Assembly (NCBI RefSeq): GCF_000179595.2 | Contig: NZ_JH556653.1 | Location: 1,526,192 to 1,590,191, forward strand | DNA: 64,000 nucleotides | Origin: Acetivibrio cellulolyticus CD2 | GTDB taxonomy: Bacteria; Bacillota; Clostridia; Acetivibrionales; Acetivibrionaceae | Direction: 5' to 3' | Shown here: positions 58,072-64,000 of the stretch, one piece after another | How positions within the stretch are numbered: the first letter of the stretch is position 1 | Layout of the letters: the number at the start of each line of letters is the position of its first letter | Notes under the pieces: model-generated | Seen by the model: the letters and a program-made list of their open reading frames with translations, nothing else | The model's database searches: none | What the model was told of the DNA's origin: nothing | Translations under genes and position numbers: made by a program

Positions 58072-58213
58072 TGCTTCTCCTCCTGGGTAAAAATGCGTGA
58101 AAACACAAAAACAGCATAGCTAAATAAGACCTTGATAATACGTATTTCGACTTTATTGTAAGTTTTTCACTATAAAAATATTATACTGTTAAAGAATTTG
58201 AAACGCAACCTTC

Positions 58214-59395
58214 TCATGCTCTTTTTGTTCCATCTTTTACTGTTGAAATATTGCAGGTTCTTTTTATTGCAGCAATTAAGTCTTCTGCTTTTATCTCAAG
58301 ACGTCCTTCACTTGTTGCAATCATTGCAGCTTCGTTAAGTATCGTTTCAATCTGTGAGCAGCTTAACCCCTCAAACTTGGATGCCACTTCCTCTATTGAT
58401 ATACCAGCTTCTAATTTCTTGTCTTTTGTATAGATTCTAATCAATTCTATCCTCGTATTAAAGTCAGGATACGGAACAGTGTATTTTTTATCAAATCTTC
58501 CCGCACGAACCAGTGCTTCATCAAGTGCCCTATAGTTATTAGTTGCAGCAATGACCATAACTCCGCTTTCACGTGTAAAACCATCCAGTTCGTTCAGCAT
58601 TGCTGTTATAAGTCTGTTATTTTCCTTATCAATGCCTGTCCCGGAAAAATTTCTCTTCTCACCTATTCCGTCAAATTCATCAATAAATATAATACAAGGC
58701 TTGTTAGCACGAGCTTTCTTAAAAAGTGACTTAATTTTGCTTGGACCAATGGACATAATTGCACTTTGAAAATCCGTTGCCTTTGTTGCAATAAAATTTA
58801 CATCTGCTTCTCCGGCAAGTGCCCTTGCAAATAAAGTCTTTCCATTCCCAGGATTCCCTTCAAGCATTATTCCATTTATCTGACGTATACCCTTAGCCCC
58901 ATACTCTTTAGGATGTTTTAAGATGTCTACGGCCTGAAGCATATCCTTTTTCAATGCCTCCATGCCTGCAACATCTGAAAACCTCGTTTCACTGTGTCGG
59001 ATTACTTTAAATGCACTCATATAATTTTTCAATTTAAATATCGCAAATATTATAACTCCGAAAAAAAGCACGTTAAAAATTATATCTGTAATTCTAACAA
59101 TAATTTCATCCATACTTTCTTCATTTTCTACTTTAACTCCGTTAAGGAGTAGAAATTCTTTAAACGAATCCAGCTCTGGATTATCTGTACGGTAATCTGT
59201 TTTTTCTCCTTCCAGATAAAACCTTACCTCGTTTTCACCTATTTGCGCAGAAGCTACATCTCCCTTTTCCACATGACTGTAAAAATCCTTATAAGACATA
59301 TATTCCGCATTATCAGTATTAAAATAGAAAGCTATACCAGCAGCAATGATTGCAAGTATAACTATTGACATAATTACTATCAGTTTCTTCTTCAC
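58214..59395 (-). CDS. FtsH-like membrane AAA protein lacking the protease domain
   Basis: 393 residues. Two membrane helices (about 5-25 and 108-125) flank an FtsH-type outer domain (YMSYKDFYSHVEKGDVASAQ). The AAA module follows: Walker A EGNPGNGKT (normally GPPGTGKT), Walker B CIIFIDEFDGIG, sensor and arginine finger AATNN...LVRAGRFDKKY, and the small lid domain. It ends right after the lid; the M41 zinc protease part with HEXXH, about 200 residues in true FtsH, is absent and no such frame follows. So it may be an unfoldase or chaperone, or a partner of another FtsH. ATG 59395 with GGTGAAG upstream. Single gene next to rpsI. Confidence 0.88.
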   Translation of the reverse strand: MKKKLIVIMSIVILAIIAAGIAFYFNTDNAEYMSYKDFYSHVEKGDVASAQIGENEVRFYLEGEKTDYRTDNPELDSFKEFLLLNGVKVENEESMDEIIVRITDIIFNVLFFGVIIFAIFKLKNYMSAFKVIRHSETRFSDVAGMEALKKDMLQAVDILKHPKEYGAKGIRQINGIMLEGNPGNGKTLFARALAGEADVNFIATKATDFQSAIMSIGPSKIKSLFKKARANKPCIIFIDEFDGIGEKRNFSGTGIDKENNRLITAMLNELDGFTRESGVMVIAATNNYRALDEALVRAGRFDKKYTVPYPDFNTRIELIRIYTKDKKLEAGISIEEVASKFEGLSCSQIETILNEAAMIATSEGRLEIKAEDLIAAIKRTCNISTVKDGTKRA

Positions 59396-59536
59396 AATTC
59401 TTCACCTTTATTTCTTCTAATTATTCAATACTGCCGTACTACTATTGAATTTCCTATAATTATATCCCAAACTTTTCAACTTGAAAACGAATAATTTTCA
59501 CCCCAATATATTGATAATTGTCCGTAAAAAACAAAA

Positions 59537-59560
59537 CCCAGAAACCTTGTGATTTCTGGG
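59537..59560 (-). terminator. Terminator of the rplM-rpsI operon
   Basis: CCCAGAAA and TTTCTGGG with TCACAAGG as loop on the minus strand, followed by TTTTGTTTTTT. Confidence 0.9.
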
Positions 59561-59585
59561 CCTTGATATTCCATTTTGTAAAAAA

Positions 59586-59978
59586 TTATCTCTTTGAGAA
59601 CTGTGGCGCTCTTCTTGCTTTCTTGAGACCGTATTTCTTTCTTTCCTTCATTCTTGGGTCTCTAGTGAGGAAGCCAGCCTTCTTTAATACAGGTCTTAAC
59701 TCTTCATCAGCCTTTAAAAGGGCTCTTGAAATACCGTGTCTTATAGCACCCGCCTGTCCAGTGTAACCTCCACCTATAACTTTGCAGATTACATCGAACT
59801 TGCTTCCTGTATCTGTGAGCGCTAATGGCTGCTTAACAATAACTTTCAATGTTTCCAATCCGAAATAAGTATCAAGGTCTCTATCATTTATAGTAACTTT
59901 TCCTTCTCCAGGAACAAGTCTAACTCTTGCAATAGATTTTTTTCTTCTTCCAGTTCCGTAGTACTGTACCTTTGCCAT
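59586..59978 (-). CDS. rpsI: 30S ribosomal protein S9
   Basis: 130 residues. Start [18 protein letters not shown] and end [20 protein letters not shown] (continuing FSKR) are the S9 signatures; the C-terminal Lys-Arg tail reaches the P-site tRNA. Lies 24 bases after rplM in the usual rplM-rpsI pair. Confidence 0.98.
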   Translation of the reverse strand: MAKVQYYGTGRRKKSIARVRLVPGEGKVTINDRDLDTYFGLETLKVIVKQPLALTDTGSKFDVICKVIGGGYTGQAGAIRHGISRALLKADEELRPVLKKAGFLTRDPRMKERKKYGLKKARRAPQFSKR

Positions 59979-60002
59979 AAAATTCTACTCCTCCTTCCTT
60001 AA

Positions 60003-60434
60003 TTATAATATTTCGAGTTTTTCAGGTTTTTGAGCCTGATGCTCATGTTCAGTACCTTTGTAAACTTTTAATTTTCTGAACATTGCTCTTCCAAGACTAT
60101 TATGTGGAAGCATACCCTTAATAGCTATTTCAACAGCTCTTTCAGGTTTTTCCTGCATAAAAATTCTGTACTTGATTTCCTTTAATCCTCCAGGATAAAG
60201 TGAATGGTGTCTGTACATCTTCTGCTCCAACTTCTTTCCTGTGAGAAGAACCTTCTCTGCATTCACCACTATTACATGATCACCTGTATCAACATGTGGA
60301 GTATACTCAGGTTTATTCTTTCCTCTTAAAATCTTTGCAACTTCGCTAGCCAATCTTCCAAGTGGTTTGCCTTCGGCGTCAACAATGTACCACTTTCTTT
60401 GAACTTCATGGTCTTTTGCCATAAAAGTCTTCAT
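60003..60434 (-). CDS. rplM: 50S ribosomal protein L13
   Basis: 143 residues, normal for L13. [27 protein letters not shown] and [18 protein letters not shown] are the family motifs. ATG 60434 with GGAGG eleven bases upstream. First gene of the rplM-rpsI unit, with its own promoter. Confidence 0.98.
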   Translation of the reverse strand: MKTFMAKDHEVQRKWYIVDAEGKPLGRLASEVAKILRGKNKPEYTPHVDTGDHVIVVNAEKVLLTGKKLEQKMYRHHSLYPGGLKEIKYRIFMQEKPERAVEIAIKGMLPHNSLGRAMFRKLKVYKGTEHEHQAQKPEKLEIL

Positions 60435-60529
60435 TCGAATCCGAACCTCCTTAAAACAATCGTAAAAAATATTTATAAAAATAAACTTTTAGTTCAGTGA
60501 TTAGTGAACCAAATTTTCGACACTTAATT

Positions 60530-60558
60530 ATTTTAATACAGTCCTAAATTAGTGTCAA
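60530..60558 (-). promoter_or_regulatory. Promoter of rplM-rpsI
   Basis: On the minus strand TTGACA (60558-60553), a 17-base spacer and TAAAAT (60535-60530). Leader of about 90 bases. Confidence 0.75.
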
Positions 60559-60789
60559 GTGTATTTTATTGTTTTTTTAATTTATCTTGTATTTCCTTTG
60601 CTTTTTTACCCTTATTTAACCTATACTCTCTTATAATCGTTCGCCATTTCACTTTTTTTACATTACAAATAAAGGCTTCAAACGGTTGCTATCAAAGCGC
60701 TTAACATTCTTTTATATCAGCATTACGCAATTCATCAAATTATTAACCTTATACCTACCTTGCAGGCACCAAACTGTAATTATAGTTAG

Positions 60790-61059
60790 GTTTATACAAA
60801 AGCCGACTGGAAAAGGTGGAAAGGCATCATTCCCGTATATAAGATTACCAAACTATATGTCATTACCAGAAATGAGCTTTGTTATGAAGCTGCTTTCTGG
60901 GCGAAAACGAAAGCGGATGATATAGTTGGGAGATTAAAGAACATGCTTCCATGGATTATTGTTGGATACTCAAAGGATATAAAGAAGTTGTTTGACTCCG
61001 ACTTTGAAAATCTCGTTAGACAGGTTGATAATGATTTTAGCTTATATCGTAAAGTATAG
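60790..61059 (+). pseudogene. Gene fragment, unrecognised
   Basis: Between stops there are 89 sense codons with protein-like composition (WKRWKGIIPVYKITKLYV..., ending FENLVRQVDNDFSLYRKV). No start codon or ribosome binding site occurs in the first half, so the 5' end is missing. It is the only coding-like signal in the 650-base gap and could be the tail of a lost gene. Family not recognised. Confidence 0.35.
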
Positions 61060-61084
61060 ACTTACTGATTAAGTTTACCTATCC

Positions 61085-61822
61085 CTATTCATAGTACACT
61101 TCGACAAGATACAATCCCTGAGGCGGGGCTGTCCTTCCAGCCCTTTTCCTGTCACAGCTTTCTATAATGCCAGGAATCTCTTCTGCCTTTATTCTCCCCA
61201 TTCCAACGTCAACCAGCGTTCCAACCATAATTCTTACCATGTTGTATAAAAAGCCGTCTCCGGATACTTCAAACCAAATGTTATCTTCGGCCCTTGATAG
61301 ATTTACATCAAAGATTGTCCTTACAGAGGTTTTCACACTGCTTCCCGTTGCCTTGAATGCTGAAAAGTCATGCGTCCCTTTGAAAAAAGGTATAGCCTTT
61401 TTCATGCTATCCATATCCAAATTATGAGATACATGATAGGACCTGTTTCTGAATATAGCGGACGGAAAACTTGAGTTATAAATCAAGTATCTGTACTTCT
61501 TACCTTTTGCACAATACCTGGCATGAAAATCCATACTTACTTCTTCCGACTTTCTTATAATAATATCTTCGGGAAGCATCCTGTTTAAAGCATACGAAAA
61601 TCTGTCATGCGGAATATTAGACTTTGTAAAAAAGTTTGCTACTTGCCCATATGCATGAACCCCTTGATCTGTCCTGCTTGAACCGTTAATATTTATTACT
61701 TCTCCGGTTAATCCATAGATTGCCTTCTCAACTGTTTCCTGCACTGTTTTGGCATTTGACTGGCTCTGCCAACCGTGATAATTGGTTCCGTCGTATTCAA
61801 TTATTAACTTGACGTTTTTCAT
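61085..61822 (-). CDS. truA: tRNA pseudouridine(38-40) synthase
   Basis: 245 residues. The catalytic Asp is in [28 protein letters not shown] opens the protein and [17 protein letters not shown] is the C-terminal family motif. Isomerises uridines 38-40 in the tRNA anticodon arm. Start ATG 61822 has GAGGT seven bases upstream; the frame reaches 61867 without a good site. Canonical neighbour of ecfT and rplM. Confidence 0.95.
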   Translation of the reverse strand: MKNVKLIIEYDGTNYHGWQSQSNAKTVQETVEKAIYGLTGEVININGSSRTDQGVHAYGQVANFFTKSNIPHDRFSYALNRMLPEDIIIRKSEEVSMDFHARYCAKGKKYRYLIYNSSFPSAIFRNRSYHVSHNLDMDSMKKAIPFFKGTHDFSAFKATGSSVKTSVRTIFDVNLSRAEDNIWFEVSGDGFLYNMVRIMVGTLVDVGMGRIKAEEIPGIIESCDRKRAGRTAPPQGLYLVEVYYE

Positions 61823-61904
61823 TGTTTTAACCTCTTTCATTTCGTTTATTCCATAAAGCAGGCGCAATTAAAGGACACATATCATGTGCCCCCTAAAAAG
61901 CTCT

Positions 61905-61921
61905 AAGGGGCATTGCCCCTT
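61905..61921 (-). terminator. Terminator of the ROK kinase gene
   Basis: AAGGGGCA and TGCCCCTT with a three-base loop; CTTTTT follows six bases later on the minus strand. Confidence 0.5.
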
Positions 61922-62007
61922 TCGCTTCAACCTCTTAATGAATAACTGAAATATTAGCCAAATCAAAATTATAGTGTTCCATAACGCAACTTATTTCATT
62001 CAATAGT

Positions 62008-62958
62008 TTACATTTTCCCAAGCATAGCTGCTCCAATTACTCCTGCATCATTTCCCATCAATGCAGTCTTAATTTGTGTCTGTGGAATTTCTTCCCTGCT
62101 AAATACCCCTGCGCTGACCAATTCTCTCAGTGGCTTAAGCAGGTACTCACCTTCCTTACAAACTCCACCGCCAATGACGACTACTTCAGGCATAAAGATA
62201 TTTATAACATTTATAAGTCCTTCAGCTATATATTTTATATACTGTTTAACAACTCTATCGCCAACTTCATCACCCTGCTTTGCTGCGTCAAAAGCAGTCT
62301 TTGCATTTATTTTTGAATAATCACCATCAATAAGCTTGTTAATTATAGAATTGGGGTTCTCCTTAGCTGCTTTTTCAGTCTGCCTTATTAATGCAGTAGC
62401 TGAAGCATATGTTTCCCAACAACCTTTTCTTCCGCAAGTACACTGCACTCCGTCGCAATTTATAATCATATGGCCGATTTCTGCACCAGCATAGTTAAAT
62501 CCACTGTAAATCTTACCATCAATAATTATTCCGCCGCCAATACCTGTTCCCAGTGTAATTGTAACAGAATGTTTTGCACCCTTTGCACTTCCTGCAACGC
62601 CTTCTGCAAGTGCTGCACAGTTTGCATCATTATCCAGAAATACAGGCAGATTGATATACTTTTGCATTTCTGCCCTCAAAGGAACATTTCTAAAGTTCAG
62701 ATTACCGCTGAATATAAGTACACCTTCGTCACAATTTGGAGTACCAGGACTTCCGATACCAATATTCTTTACCTCTTCTATACTTACACCTGCTCCTTTA
62801 ATTACTCTTAAAGTCAGGTCAGCCATATCCTTTACAATCTCTGTATAATGTCTTTCCCTGTAAGTTGGAATGCTTTCCTGATAAATAATTTTTCCTTCAT
62901 CATTAACCAGACCTGCAGCAATATTCGTTCCACCAAGATCAATCCCCACGTAATACAT
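62008..62958 (-). CDS. ROK-family glucokinase
   Basis: 316 residues. Phosphate loop YVGIDLGGTNIAAGLV, catalytic Asp in PVFLDNDANCAALAE, second phosphate motif TLGTGIGGGIIIDG, and the ROK zinc site GHMIINCDG with CTCGRKGCWE. No N-terminal DNA-binding domain, so it is a kinase and not a repressor; ATP-dependent glucose phosphorylation is the likely reaction. ATG 62958 follows GGGAGGATAGTT. It interrupts the usual ecfT-truA adjacency. Confidence 0.93.
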   Translation of the reverse strand: MYYVGIDLGGTNIAAGLVNDEGKIIYQESIPTYRERHYTEIVKDMADLTLRVIKGAGVSIEEVKNIGIGSPGTPNCDEGVLIFSGNLNFRNVPLRAEMQKYINLPVFLDNDANCAALAEGVAGSAKGAKHSVTITLGTGIGGGIIIDGKIYSGFNYAGAEIGHMIINCDGVQCTCGRKGCWETYASATALIRQTEKAAKENPNSIINKLIDGDYSKINAKTAFDAAKQGDEVGDRVVKQYIKYIAEGLINVINIFMPEVVVIGGGVCKEGEYLLKPLRELVSAGVFSREEIPQTQIKTALMGNDAGVIGAAMLGKM

Positions 62959-63087
62959 AACTATCCTCCCAAATTTATTGATAATTGATTTATTTTACAA
63001 TTCATATGTATTCAGACAACTGTAAATGTACACAAATAATTATACAAGCAAATTTAAGTCTTGTACATATATTATATACTTAGTATT

Positions 63088-63879
63088 TCAGTTACTCCAA
63101 AAAATTGCTATTTCAACTATTAGCACTACTACAGATACCAGTACATCAACTCTTGAAAAACTTAACTCCTTCATTCTTGTTCTTCCAATTCCACCTCTGT
63201 AGCACCTCGCATTCATTGCATCTGCAAGTTCATCAGCCCTCCTGAAAGCACTTACAAATAACGGTACTAATATAGGAACAAAGCTTTTAGCCCTCTGAAC
63301 GATATTACCTGAATCGAAATCAGCCCCCCTTGATGTCTGGGCTTTCATAATCTTATCAGTTTCCTCCAGCAGCGTGGGTATAAACCTTAGTGCAATTGTC
63401 ATCATCAATGCAAATTCGTGTACCGGGACTTTTATACGTTTTAAGGGTCCAAACAGTCTCTCTATTCCATCAGTAAGAGCTATTGGTGTAGTTGTCAACG
63501 TAAGCAGTGAAGTACTTATGACAAGTAAGGAAAGCCTTAGTGCCATTTTTGCTGCCAAATCCAATCCTTCAATAGTAATTGTAATAAATTTAAATTTGAA
63601 AATGGCTGTCCCGGGAGTAAAAAAGATATTCATAATTGCTGCAAAAACAACAATAAACATAATGGGCTTGAGGCCCTTTAAAGTATACTTCACCGGTATT
63701 TTTGAAACAATGATGGCAAAAAAGCTGAATATTGCAAACAGTAAAAAAGCTGTATAAGATTCTATAACCAATATCGTTATCATAAATACTATTGTCAACA
63801 CAATTTTAACTCTTGGGTCTGTCCTGTGTATAATTGATTCCCCCGGAAAGTACTGACCCAGTGTTATATCTTTTATCAT
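63088..63879 (-). CDS. ecfT: Energy-coupling factor transporter transmembrane protein EcfT
   Basis: 263 residues with about five membrane helices. The start IHRTDPRVKIVLTIVFM and the cytoplasmic coupling motifs KAQTSRGADF and ADAMNARCYRG (each with the Ala-Arg-Gly-like signature) are diagnostic. With two EcfA ATPases it powers vitamin-binding S components. The upstream gene ends 12 bases before it. Canonical order ecfA1-ecfA2-ecfT. Confidence 0.96.
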   Translation of the reverse strand: MIKDITLGQYFPGESIIHRTDPRVKIVLTIVFMITILVIESYTAFLLFAIFSFFAIIVSKIPVKYTLKGLKPIMFIVVFAAIMNIFFTPGTAIFKFKFITITIEGLDLAAKMALRLSLLVISTSLLTLTTTPIALTDGIERLFGPLKRIKVPVHEFALMMTIALRFIPTLLEETDKIMKAQTSRGADFDSGNIVQRAKSFVPILVPLFVSAFRRADELADAMNARCYRGGIGRTRMKELSFSRVDVLVSVVVLIVEIAIFWSN

Positions 63880-63891
63880 CGTCTTTCCACC

Positions 63892-64000
63892 TTAATGCTT
63901 CCTTAAGTATTTGATAAGTTCGGCCTTTGCCTCGTTTACGGTAAAAATATTTTCATTTATTTCAGGTATATAATTTTTGATTTTCTTCATAAAGTATGTT
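63892..64000 (-). CDS. EcfA ATPase, C-terminal end (partial)
   Basis: Only the last 35 or so codons lie in the window (ending VNEAKAELIKYLRKH). No ATPase motif is included. It is assigned to the second EcfA subunit because that gene regularly precedes ecfT, and the tail with a NEAKAEL helix fits. Confidence 0.6.
   Translation of the reverse strand, partial: TYFMKKIKNYIPEINENIFTVNEAKAELIKYLRKH

Larger units (their letters stand above)
60435..61084. other. Region between rplM and truA
   Basis: Contains the rplM promoter and leader at the left and a degraded open frame at the right (both listed). The middle (60560-60790) is AT-rich with no feature I can support. A GTTCA...TGAAC hairpin at about 60490-60508 falls in the rplM leader; it may be an autoregulatory element but does not match a leader that I can confirm. 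Confidence 0.5.

Noticed and set aside
60435-60530. L13-type autoregulatory leader RNA
   Set aside because: A hairpin is present, but I cannot match the known leader consensus by eye; a covariance-model scan would decide.
60686-60925. 79-codon open frame between rplM and truA
   Set aside because: No ribosome binding site or family. The overlapping frame 60790-61059 looks more protein-like and is reported at low confidence instead.

Overview
The window looks like chromosome of a low-GC, cellulosome-forming clostridium of the Acetivibrio / Pseudobacteroides / Ruminiclostridium type. The evidence is a scaffoldin-like protein with three cohesins and two family-2 cellulose-binding modules, a second cohesin gene ending in half a dockerin, an SLH-anchored giant protein, ChW cell-wall repeats, copper-amine-oxidase-type stalk domains, and AT-rich spacers with strong GGAGG ribosome binding sites. 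I cannot name the species from sequence alone. No CRISPR array, rRNA, prophage or intact insertion sequence was seen.

Layout. 0.2-6.3 kb holds the secreted scaffoldin (-) and a secreted stalk-plus-propeller protein (+) with a perfect consensus promoter. 6.3-14.2 kb is a three-gene operon (-): a small membrane protein with a C-terminal OB-like part (YqiJ type), a flotillin/SPFH protein (YqiK type) and a 1677-residue AAA ATPase. 14.5-18.0 kb is a histidine kinase followed by a receiver-HD-GYP protein. 18.6-22.3 kb encodes a phospholipase that joins a zinc-dependent PLC, a PLAT-like domain, a PI-PLC X domain and three ChW repeats. 23.0-25.5 kb is a polar amino-acid ABC transporter carrying a 100-bp inverted-repeat element between its first two genes. 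25.7-33.0 kb holds an AAA-ATPase/PD-(D/E)XK protein, the degraded cohesin gene, an alpha/beta hydrolase, tRNA-Pro(CGG), an ECF sigma/anti-sigma pair and a stalk-domain protein. 33.3-45.7 kb is one giant SLH protein of 4122 residues.

46-49 kb holds an EFR1-type flavodoxin/ferredoxin gene downstream of a TetR gene split by an in-frame stop, with a consensus promoter and a TetR-type operator, and then a lipoprotein. 49-56 kb is housekeeping: an HD protein, a Lon-family protease, and the operon amidohydrolase-tsaE-tsaB-rimI. 56-59.4 kb carries a small coiled-coil protein, a PIG-V-like mannosyltransferase, and an FtsH homologue with no protease domain. 59.5-64 kb is the end of the ribosomal-protein cluster: ecfA (partial), ecfT, a ROK glucokinase, truA, rplM and rpsI.

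Working together: the surface and secreted proteins (scaffoldin, SLH giant, ChW phospholipase, stalk-domain proteins) fit a cell that builds extracellular assemblies on plant-wall polymers. The two-component pair and the ECF sigma pair are signalling inputs whose targets cannot be read here. Many start sites were moved to an internal codon with a well-placed ribosome binding site; those shifts are stated in the entries.
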